From: Acidimicrobiia bacterium
GTDB lineage: Bacteria; Actinomycetota; Acidimicrobiia; Acidimicrobiales; AC-14
Assembly: GCA_019243595.1 (NCBI GenBank)
Contig: JAFAUA010000595.1
Coordinates: 1-6,373, forward strand
DNA: 6,373 nt
Direction: 5' to 3'
In this document: piece after piece, positions 1 to 5,848 of the stretch
Layout of the letters: the number at the start of each line of letters is the position of its first letter
Numbering within the stretch: position 1 is the stretch's first letter
The notes under the pieces: generated by a model
What the model was told of the DNA's origin: nothing
What the model saw: the letters and a program-made list of their open reading frames with translations, nothing else
The model's database searches: none
Translations under genes and position numbers: made by a program

Positions 1-1604
1 AGATGACGTGGCGGGAGTACGCCGACCGCGCCGCCCGGATCGCAGGTGGCTTGAGGGCCCTCGGCGTGCAGCCGGGCGAACGGGTCGTGCTGATGCTTCG
101 CAACCGGCCGGAGTTCCACGTGGCCGACATCGGCGTGCTGCTGGCCGGGGCGACGCCGATTTCCATTTACAACTCGTCGTCGCCCGACCAGATCCAGTAC
201 CTGGCGTCCCACTCCGACGCCGTCGTCGCCATCGTCGAGGACGTCGACTTCCTCGAACGCTTCCTCAAGGTGGCGCCCGAGGTGCCTGGCCTGCGCAAGG
301 TGGTTGTGGTCGACGACCCCGGCGGGCTGGCGCCCCAGGACGTTGTGCGGTTCGACGCGCTGCTCGCGGCCGAGCCCGTCGACCTGGAGGCCGCGGCCGC
401 CGCCGTGCAGCCCGGCGACCTGGCCACGGTGATCTACACGTCGGGGACGACGGGCCCGCCGAAGGGCGTGATGCTCAGCCACTACAACATCATCTGGACG
501 ACCGAGTCGACCCGGCGCGCCATCGGCTCTTCCATCGAGGGCTTCCGGCTGGTGTCCTATCTGCCGATGGCGCATGTCGCCGAGCGGAACGTCACCCATT
601 ACTTCCACGTGCTCGACGGCACCGAGGTGACGACGTGTCCCGATCCCGGCCAGCTGGCGGCCTACCTGCGCGAGGTGCGCCCGAACTTCTTCTTCGCCGT
701 GCCGCGTGTCTGGGAGAAGCTGTACGCGGGGGTTCACGCGGCGCTGGCCGCCGATCCCGCCAAGCAGGCCCAGGTCGAGCAGGCGATGGAAGCCGGCGCG
801 GTCGACGCCCTGGCGCCGGTCCGGGCCCAGATCGGCCTCGACGACTGCCGGGTCGCCTTCAGCGGGGCGGCGCCGATCCCGCTCGAGGTGTTCATGTTCT
901 TCCTCAAGCTGGGGCTGCCGATGTCGGAGATCTACGGGCTGTCGGAGTGCTGCGGGCCGATGACCTGGGAACCGTTCGACGTGCACCCGGGAACGGTGGG
1001 CCCGCCGATCCCCGGGTGCGAGGTAAAGCTCCTCGACGACGGCGAGGTGTGCTGTCGGGGCGGCAACGTGTTCCGGGGGTACCTGAAGGAGCCGGCCAAG
1101 ACGGCAGAGGTGCTCGACGACGACGGCTGGCTGCACTCGGGCGACATCGGCGAGTTCGACGAGGACGGCTACGTCAAGATCGTCGACCGCAAGAAGGAGC
1201 TGATCATCACCGCCGGCGGCAAGAACATCTCGCCCGCGAACATCGAGGCGGCGCTGAAGTCCTTCCCGCTCATCGGTCAGGCGTGCGTGATCGGCGACGC
1301 GCGGCCGTATGTCGCGGCGCTGCTCGTTCTCGATCCTGAGGTCGCGCCTGCGTGGGCGAAGTCCAGAGGCATCGAGGCGTCGACGATGGCCGACCTGGCC
1401 CGCCACCCCGACGTCGTCACCGAGGTCGATCGCGTCGTGGCCGAGGCCAACGCCCGCTTCAACCGGGTCGAGCAGGTCAAGCGCTTCACGGTGCTGACTG
1501 AGGAATGGCTCCCCGACTCCGAAGAGCTCACCCCGACGATGAAGCTCAAGCGCCGCGGGGTCCTCACCAAGTACGCCGAAGAGATCGACCAGCTGTACGC
1601 GTAG
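1..1604 (+). CDS. Long-chain fatty acyl-CoA ligase (AMP-forming), FadD15-like, 5' truncated by window edge
   Basis: This is an ANL-superfamily adenylating enzyme. It would activate a fatty acid with ATP to an acyl-adenylate and then transfer it to CoA in the cytoplasm. Numbering residues from the ATG at position 3, the ATP-binding P-loop YTSGTTGPPKG is at 145-155, the A5 motif YGLSE at 311-315, HSGD with the ribose-binding Asp at 378-381, the hinge segment DRKKELIITAGGKNISP at 396-412, and the A10 motif LTPTMKLKR at 509-517. In A10, K514 is the likely catalytic lysine. The C-terminus (VLTKYAEEIDQLYA) is typical of long-chain ligases. About 533 residues are visible against roughly 600 in the family, and the sequence opens inside the usual MTWREYADRA region. 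The ATG at 3 is therefore probably an internal Met, with 50-70 residues lying upstream of the window. The nearest gene is convergent, so no operon partner is visible. The family is certain; chain-length specificity is inferred. Confidence 0.95.
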   Translation, partial: MTWREYADRAARIAGGLRALGVQPGERVVLMLRNRPEFHVADIGVLLAGATPISIYNSSSPDQIQYLASHSDAVVAIVEDVDFLERFLKVAPEVPGLRKVVVVDDPGGLAPQDVVRFDALLAAEPVDLEAAAAAVQPGDLATVIYTSGTTGPPKGVMLSHYNIIWTTESTRRAIGSSIEGFRLVSYLPMAHVAERNVTHYFHVLDGTEVTTCPDPGQLAAYLREVRPNFFFAVPRVWEKLYAGVHAALAADPAKQAQVEQAMEAGAVDALAPVRAQIGLDDCRVAFSGAAPIPLEVFMFFLKLGLPMSEIYGLSECCGPMTWEPFDVHPGTVGPPIPGCEVKLLDDGEVCCRGGNVFRGYLKEPAKTAEVLDDDGWLHSGDIGEFDEDGYVKIVDRKKELIITAGGKNISPANIEAALKSFPLIGQACVIGDARPYVAALLVLDPEVAPAWAKSRGIEASTMADLARHPDVVTEVDRVVAEANARFNRVEQVKRFTVLTEEWLPDSEELTPTMKLKRRGVLTKYAEEIDQLYA

Positions 1605-1613
1605 GGCTACTCC

Positions 1614-1654
1614 CGAGGAACAAGGCGCCCCCGGATCGCGGGCCTTGTTCCTCG
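1614..1654. terminator. Bidirectional hairpin terminator between convergent genes
   Basis: A perfect 13-bp inverted repeat has arms CGAGGAACAAGGC (1614-1626) and GCCTTGTTCCTCG (1642-1654), separated by a 15-nt G/C-rich loop. It begins 10 nt after the stop of the acyl-CoA ligase and ends 9 nt before the stop of the oppositely oriented MmgE/PrpD gene, so it is placed to serve both. There is no T-tract on either side, which is common for stem-loop terminators in high-G+C actinobacteria. The structure is read directly from the sequence; termination activity is inferred. Confidence 0.8.
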
Positions 1655-1663
1655 AGACGGGCG

Positions 1664-3280
1664 TTAGAGGAGGCGCCAGAGGTCGTCGGTGTCGGTGTCG
1701 ACGGCCTTCGACAGGGCCTCGGTGCCGTCGTCACCCCAGAGCCACGGGCCGTAGGCGGTCAGCTTGGCCCGGCTGACGGGCTCGGGGCCCTCGACGCTGT
1801 TACCGGCGCCGCCGCGGGGCCGGTCGCACTCGGCGACGCGCTCGGTGCCATCGTTCATGGTGAGGCGCACCCGCGCCGGGAAGGTCATGGCGAAGGCGTC
1901 GACCGACGACGGGTCCCAGAACGGCCGGCGGGAGCGCATTGTCGTGAGATCGGGCGGCGGCCACACCATGTGCTGAACGCCGCGCAAGTCGGGGCTGCCC
2001 CCGCGGCTGCGGACGCTGCTGGCCAGCCGGGCAAGGCCTGCCTCTCCCGCGACGCGGCCGAAGGGGATGAGCGCCCCGAACGACTCGGTGGTCAGCCGGG
2101 TGAGCGCCCAGTCGTGCTGCAGGTGCACGCGCGCCGCGACCGACTGGAGCTCGTCGGCGTTGGCCGTCAGCCAGTCGTCGGACACCTGGGCGGGGGTGAG
2201 CTCGCCGGCGACCAGGGTGACCGCCACGTTCCACGGCACCGAGAAGTTGATGGTGACCGGCGTCGGCACCGCGCTGCTCGACACAGACGCGTACGGCTGT
2301 GACATCCGGTCCATCTCGTAGGTGAGGAGGCTGGCTTCCACGAGGATGCGCTGGACGTCTCCGGCCGGCGGAGGGCCCAGCTCGAGCAGGGCGTCGACGG
2401 TCGTGTCGAGATAGGCGCAGCCCGGGTACGGCTTCACGCACAGCGTCCTCGTCGCCCACCCTTCGCCGAGACCGCCGAGCATGCCCGGCAAGGGCGCGTT
2501 GGCGAAGGCGGACAGAAACCCCTCGGGATGCTCGAAGGCGTCGAGCGGACCGGTGACACCGGCAGCGGCCAGCCGGGCGGCCCGCACGCCCGCCACCGTC
2601 GGCTCGGCCGCAGTCAGCAGCTTGGAATCAGGCGCCATGAAGCCGGGGACGGTGGCGCGAGGCGCCTGGTAGAGGGCGATGGCGAGGGCGTGGCTCAGCT
2701 GCACGGCGTCGAGGCCGAGCAGGCGTCCGGCGGCCAGCGCCGCCCCGGCCACGTGGATGAACGACCAGAGCTGACCGTTGAGCGGGCCGACGAGGCAGGC
2801 GCCGCCGAGACGGGCCTCGACCTCGTTGGCGATCGTTTGGGCGACGAGCTGCTCGGCGGCCGTCGAACCGCTCGCGGCCGCCAGCATGAGGGGGACGAGC
2901 ACGCCAGAGTGGCCGGTGTGGCCGAAGCAGAGGTAGTCGTCGAAGTCGAGCGCCATGGACAGGGCGGTCGCCGCGTACAGGGCGTCGTCGACCCGCACCC
3001 GCCGCTGCGAACCCACGAGGGCGACCGGTCCGTCGCCGGCCCAGCCCTCGACGGCTTCGAGCACCCGCCGCGCCGCCGCGTCACGGCTCGACGCCGCGAT
3101 CGACGCCAGCACCGACCGTCGTTGGTCGCGGCACCGGGCGAGCACATCGGCAGGGATGTCCCGCACCGACAGCCCCGCGGCCCACTCGGCGATCGCAGCG
3201 ACCCGCGTCACGGACCGAAGTCTGCCCCCGAATGCCTCCGGTGTTGGAATGGCCGTCGCCGAAATGTGCGAACCGGTCAC
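1664..3280 (-). CDS. MmgE/PrpD family protein, substrate unknown
   Basis: The fold family includes 2-methylcitrate dehydratase, cis-aconitate decarboxylase and iminodisuccinate epimerase, all acting on small carboxylic acids. Numbering from the GTG at 3280 (538 aa), visible landmarks are DFDD at 112-115, the His-rich GHTGHSG at 120-126, K220 in PDSKLLTAAE, GVTGP at 241-245, VKPYPGC at 282-288 (K283), INFSVPWNVAVTL at 344-356, and a C-terminal domain ending with an LTMNDGTE segment and DRPRGGAGNS. The length slightly exceeds the usual 450-500. The start is uncertain. GTG 3280 has no good ribosome site, and an in-frame GTG at 3211 (codon 24, giving 515 aa) lies just before the domain begins at TRVAAIAEWAAG. 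The gene follows the receiver gene by 39 bp on the same strand. Several histidines usual in the family appear replaced (see findings), so methylcitrate dehydratase activity should not be assumed. Confidence 0.88.
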   Translation of the reverse strand: MTGSHISATAIPTPEAFGGRLRSVTRVAAIAEWAAGLSVRDIPADVLARCRDQRRSVLASIAASSRDAAARRVLEAVEGWAGDGPVALVGSQRRVRVDDALYAATALSMALDFDDYLCFGHTGHSGVLVPLMLAAASGSTAAEQLVAQTIANEVEARLGGACLVGPLNGQLWSFIHVAGAALAAGRLLGLDAVQLSHALAIALYQAPRATVPGFMAPDSKLLTAAEPTVAGVRAARLAAAGVTGPLDAFEHPEGFLSAFANAPLPGMLGGLGEGWATRTLCVKPYPGCAYLDTTVDALLELGPPPAGDVQRILVEASLLTYEMDRMSQPYASVSSSAVPTPVTINFSVPWNVAVTLVAGELTPAQVSDDWLTANADELQSVAARVHLQHDWALTRLTTESFGALIPFGRVAGEAGLARLASSVRSRGGSPDLRGVQHMVWPPPDLTTMRSRRPFWDPSSVDAFAMTFPARVRLTMNDGTERVAECDRPRGGAGNSVEGPEPVSRAKLTAYGPWLWGDDGTEALSKAVDTDTDDLWRLL

Positions 3281-3298
3281 GCGCCCAACATTGGAGGC
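3234..3298. repeat. Inverted repeat spanning the 5' end of the MmgE/PrpD gene
   Basis: Arms GCCTCCGGTGTTGG (3234-3247) and CCAACATTGGAGGC (3285-3298) match at 12 of 14 positions as an inverted repeat, separated by 37 bp. The two differences would be G-U pairs in plus-strand RNA, giving a continuous 14-bp helix. In minus-strand RNA they leave a 2x2 internal loop. The right arm also contains the small dyad CCAA-CA-TTGG (3285-3294). The repeat begins 22 nt downstream of the receiver stop codon. It encloses the GTG start at 3280 and would be 5' leader if the gene really starts at 3211. It could be a read-through attenuator or terminator after the two-component operon, or paired operator half-sites whose centres are 51 bp apart, or chance. 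The function is not known. Confidence 0.45.
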
Positions 3299-3319
3299 GT
3301 TGGGAGGGCGGGCGGCGGG

Positions 3320-3754
3320 TTACCGGCTCTGCGAGCTCGACAGCTGGTGGAGGCGGCGGATGCGGCCGGACTCGAGGTCGCCGGGAGCGCTCGAGAGAAC
3401 GTGGGCGACGGTGGCCAGCAGGGCCGCCGGCTCGAAGGGCTTGGTGACGTACTCGTGGGCGCCGAGCTCGAGGGCGTGGGCGACGTCGCCGTCGCTGGCC
3501 TTCGCCGACAGCACGATCACGCGCACGTCGCAGTTGTGCTCGGCCAGGCGCTGGAGGACGCCCCAGCCGTCGATGACCGGCATCATCACGTCGAGCAGGA
3601 CGATGTCGGGCCGCTCCTCGAGGATGCGGCGGATTGCCGTCTCGCCGTCGGCGGCGAGCAGCGTGTCGTAGCCCTCGGCCTCCAGCTCGATCCGAAGCAG
3701 GAGAAGGACGTCGGGCTCGTCGTCGACGATGAGGACTCGCTGCGATCGCTTCAT
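3320..3754 (-). CDS. Stand-alone receiver-domain response regulator (CheY-like)
   Basis: This 144-residue cytoplasmic protein consists of one receiver domain. It is expected to take a phosphoryl group from the adjacent kinase. The acidic Mg-binding pair is D11-D12 in IVDDEPD. The phospho-acceptor is D55 in LLDVMMPVIDGW, the switch Ser is S83 in VIVLSAK, and the conserved Lys is K105 in VTKPFEP. The domain fills residues 5-122. A polar tail of about 22 residues follows, and there is no DNA-binding, enzymatic or GGDEF output domain. It must therefore signal through protein contacts or pass the phosphate on. The ATG overlaps the kinase stop codon as ATGA, and a clear AAGGA site lies 5 nt upstream, so both start choice and pairing with the kinase are well supported. 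All residues needed for phosphorylation are present. Confidence 0.95.
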   Translation of the reverse strand: MKRSQRVLIVDDEPDVLLLLRIELEAEGYDTLLAADGETAIRRILEERPDIVLLDVMMPVIDGWGVLQRLAEHNCDVRVIVLSAKASDGDVAHALELGAHEYVTKPFEPAALLATVAHVLSSAPGDLESGRIRRLHQLSSSQSR

Positions 3755-5310
3755 CGGCGTCCTTGTCCTTGCACCTGCTGGACCTGGACCGGCTCGAGGT
3801 CCGACCGACTCCGCGACGCGGGCAGGCCGACGTTGAACGACGCGCCGCCACCCGGGCGCGCCGTGATGGTGATGTGGCCGCCCTGCCGCTCGACGAGCGT
3901 CTTCACGAGGTACAGGCCAAGGCCCATGCCCGGGGCCGTCACCGAATTGCCGCGGCTGAAGCGTTCGAACACCCGGGCGACTTCGGATGCCGGAACGCCA
4001 GGCCCGCGGTCGAGCACCGACACCCGCACGATGTGGCCGTCGTCGCCCTCGGCGGACGCCTCGATCTCCACCGGCGCGCCGCCGTGCACGAAGGCGTTGT
4101 CGACAAGGTTGATCAGCACCCGCTCGAGGGCTTCGGGGTCACCCTCGACCTGCAGGTCGGGCACGCGCACGGTGATCTCGCGTCCGAGTGCGGCCTGGGT
4201 ACGCACGACGTTGTGCACGACGCGGGCCAGGTCGACGTCCTCGGTCCGCAGTATCGGACCGGTCGTGCTGCGCTGGACGTCGAGGATCTCCTCGATCAGA
4301 CGAAGCAGACGGTGGCTCTGACGGTCGATGGTGTCGAGGAAGTCGACGGTGACCGCCGGCTCCAACTGGCGCCGCTGCATGGTCTGCACGCAACCGAGGA
4401 TCGACGTGAGCGGTGTCCGCAGCTCGTGGCTCACGGTGGCGATGAACTCGCTCTTCATGCGGTCGAGTTCGACCAGCTCACTGACGTGGGCCTTCTCGGC
4501 CTCGTACAGGCGGGCGTTGGCGATGGAGACCGCGGCGTGCTCGGCGAACAACCCGAGGGCGCGCAGGTCGTACTCGGTGAAGGTGCGGTCGGCGGTGGCG
4601 TGGACGTTGAGGACGCCGAGAACCTCGTCCCGGTTGACCAGCGGCACGGAAAGGGCGCTGTCGACCGGCGCGTCCTGCAGGACCAGGTTCTTGAAGCGCT
4701 CGGTGCTCGCCGGCCCCGAGATCAGCAGTGCTTCCTGTTGCTGCACGACGTAGCCGGCGATGCTCTCGCCGACCTTGAGGCGGGCGCCCTCGGCGTGGCT
4801 GTGACCCCGCACGCAGACGGCCCGCAGCTCGTCGACGGACTCGAGCAGCATGATCGACCCGCCGTCGGCCGAGAGGAGCTCCAGGGCGCTCGAGAGGATG
4901 ATGTCGAGCACCTGGGTGAGGTTGAGGACCGAGTTCACGGCCTTGCCGACGGTCACGAGGGCCGCCAGCTCCTTGAGGCGGTTCGACAGGGCGGCGGTCA
5001 GGACGCGCTCGTCGAGCAGCATCCGGGTCAGGCGCCGGAGGTGGACCTCCTTCTCGAGCACGTAGAGGGCGAACCCCATGGTGAGGGCGACCAGGCACAC
5101 CCGCACCGGGAGGTGCTTGAAGAGCCCGACCGATTGCGCGCCCGACGACGCCATGAGCACGAGTCCGGCGGCCAGGGCGGCCATGACGATGATCGCCACG
5201 ACCCAGAGCTGCCACCGGCGGCGCTCGACGGCCTCCAGCGAGGGCGTCGAGAAGTCCCGCAGACCGACGACCTTCGCCTCGCGGGCGAGCTCTTGCCGGA
5301 CGGGGGCCAT
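3751..5310 (-). CDS. Membrane-bound GAF-domain sensor histidine kinase
   Basis: This 519-residue inner-membrane kinase would autophosphorylate on His and pass the phosphate to the receiver encoded just downstream. In order it has a cytoplasmic N-terminus (1-33), two membrane helices (about 34-56 and 68-85) joined by an external loop of only about 11 residues, a helical linker likely to form a coiled coil (86-115), a GAF domain (about 116-268), a second helix (268-290), and a HisKA domain with SHELRTP at 294-300 (phospho-His H295). The HATPase domain follows: N-box INLVDN (N401, N405), G1 DRGPGVP (434-440), F-box ERFSRG (449-454) and G2 GMGLGL (461-466). A tail of about 20 residues rich in Val and Gln ends the protein. 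The tiny external loop argues for sensing by the GAF domain or within the membrane, with unknown ligand. The start at 5310 has a weak AGAGAG ribosome site at 5318-5313. The kinase core appears complete and active. Confidence 0.95.
   Translation of the reverse strand: MAPVRQELAREAKVVGLRDFSTPSLEAVERRRWQLWVVAIIVMAALAAGLVLMASSGAQSVGLFKHLPVRVCLVALTMGFALYVLEKEVHLRRLTRMLLDERVLTAALSNRLKELAALVTVGKAVNSVLNLTQVLDIILSSALELLSADGGSIMLLESVDELRAVCVRGHSHAEGARLKVGESIAGYVVQQQEALLISGPASTERFKNLVLQDAPVDSALSVPLVNRDEVLGVLNVHATADRTFTEYDLRALGLFAEHAAVSIANARLYEAEKAHVSELVELDRMKSEFIATVSHELRTPLTSILGCVQTMQRRQLEPAVTVDFLDTIDRQSHRLLRLIEEILDVQRSTTGPILRTEDVDLARVVHNVVRTQAALGREITVRVPDLQVEGDPEALERVLINLVDNAFVHGGAPVEIEASAEGDDGHIVRVSVLDRGPGVPASEVARVFERFSRGNSVTAPGMGLGLYLVKTLVERQGGHITITARPGGGASFNVGLPASRSRSDLEPVQVQQVQGQGRR
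3760..3764 (-). promoter_or_regulatory. Ribosome binding site of the receiver gene, inside the kinase 3' end
   Basis: On the minus strand AAGGA sits 5 nt before the ATG at 3754 and lies within the final codons of the histidine kinase. It is the second copy of a tandem AAGGACAAGGAC (3770-3759), which codes for Gln-Gly-Gln-Gly in the kinase tail. The site fixes the receiver start and, together with the ATGA overlap, indicates translational coupling. Confidence 0.8.
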
Positions 5311-5363
5311 GGCTCTCTATCGGCCGCCCGACAGAGGGTGTTTAGGCCAATAGACCTATGGAG
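5311..5363 (-). promoter_or_regulatory. Spacer upstream of the kinase with a small dyad, possible operator
   Basis: This 53-bp gap separates the stop of the small exported-protein gene from the kinase start, both on the minus strand. Its part at 5341-5360 is noticeably richer in A/T than the surroundings. It contains a short dyad in which CCAATAG (5347-5353) pairs with CTATGG (5356-5361) with one bulged A and a 2-nt centre. I could not find a convincing -35/-10 pair, so an internal promoter or operator is possible but unproven. No terminator-like hairpin is visible, which leaves co-transcription with the upstream gene open. Confidence 0.25.
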
Positions 5364-5822
5364 CTACGGGCCGATGAGGAGCGAGCCGTTGATCTCGTGG
5401 GTGCCGGGGTCGACGTGGAAGTGGATCGTGTCCTCGCGGGTCTGGCCCGCCGGCACGCCACCGATGCGAACCGGGACGCTCGTCCCGCCCAGGTTCAGCT
5501 TCACCGACCCCTGCCAGTCGTGCTTGGTGTGGTTGGCGATGGGGAGGATGATCTTCACCTTGTTGGCGCTCTCCTGGCCGACCCGCATGTCGAGCCGGAG
5601 GCCGCCGCACAGGCCGGCAGCCTGGTCACGGGTGATGACCGCCGAGCTGGAAATCGTGGGCTGGCCGTGCGGCGGGAGCTCGACGGTGAACGGCACGTTG
5701 GTCTTCTGCTGACACGTGAGCACGTGGGTCAGACCCTGCAGCGAGGACAGCAGGATCGGGATCAGGAAGGCGCCCAGCAGGGCGATGAGCGCCATCCTTG
5801 AGCGCAGAACCGACGGGATCAC
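5364..5822 (-). CDS. Small membrane-anchored exported protein, unknown function
   Basis: I do not recognise this family. From the GTG at 5822 it is 152 residues. A short basic N-terminus (VLRSR) is followed by one hydrophobic helix at about residues 10-32, then an outside domain of about 120 residues. That domain has alternating polar/hydrophobic stretches suggestive of beta-strands, two cysteines (C37 just after the helix and C72) that could form a disulfide, and a Gly/Thr/His-rich C-terminus ending in LLIGP. There is no lipobox. The frame is open back to a GTG at 5900, but that start would overlap the divergent GGDEF gene by 52 bp. A -10-like TACGGT lies 8 nt before GTG 5822, which favours 5822. 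The in-frame ATG at 5795 (143 aa) is the other candidate, with AAGG directly abutting it. The gene lies 53 bp upstream of the kinase on the same strand, so a role in kinase input is a reasonable guess only. Confidence 0.75.
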   Translation of the reverse strand: MIPSVLRSRMALIALLGAFLIPILLSSLQGLTHVLTCQQKTNVPFTVELPPHGQPTISSSAVITRDQAAGLCGGLRLDMRVGQESANKVKIILPIANHTKHDWQGSVKLNLGGTSVPVRIGGVPAGQTREDTIHFHVDPGTHEINGSLLIGP

Positions 5823-5848
5823 GCACTCGTACCGTACATTGAAGAGCG
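5823..5848. promoter_or_regulatory. Divergent promoter with overlapping -10-like hexamers
   Basis: The 26-bp gap between the divergent starts holds TACATT (5835-5840) on the plus strand and TACGGT (5836-5831) on the minus strand. Both fit the TANNNT -10 pattern, and each ends 8 nt before its own start codon (ATG 5849 and GTG 5822). They overlap within the 9-bp palindrome GTACCGTAC (5829-5837). This spacing would put transcription starts at or next to the start codons, so leaderless mRNAs are likely; such mRNAs are common in actinobacteria. No good -35 is seen. Promoter activity is inferred from position and pattern. Confidence 0.45.

Noticed and set aside
8..1339. Plus-strand frame of about 443 codons inside the acyl-CoA ligase
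   Set aside because: It is an Arg/Gly/Ala-rich out-of-frame reading of the ligase; the ligase frame carries all the adenylation motifs.
3759..3793. Short tandem repeats (GTCCTT twice, then CTGGAC-like units) near the kinase end
   Set aside because: Only two or so copies, inside coding sequence for a low-complexity Gln/Val tail; not evidence of a repeat element beyond the ribosome site already noted.
3081..3851. Minus-strand frame overlapping the receiver, kinase tail and MmgE/PrpD start
   Set aside because: It is an Arg/Pro-rich shifted frame of genes read on the same strand, with no domain.
2528..4321. Plus-strand open frame of about 597 codons running over the MmgE/PrpD, receiver and kinase genes
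   Set aside because: It is antisense to three genes with clear family motifs. Its composition (Arg/Gly/Ala/Asp-rich, no domain) is the usual shadow frame of high-G+C DNA.
3763..5712. Plus-strand open frame of about 649 codons opposite the kinase and the small exported protein
   Set aside because: The product is His/Asp/Glu/Val-rich with no recognisable motif and mirrors the codon bias of the kinase on the other strand, so it is a shadow frame despite its length.
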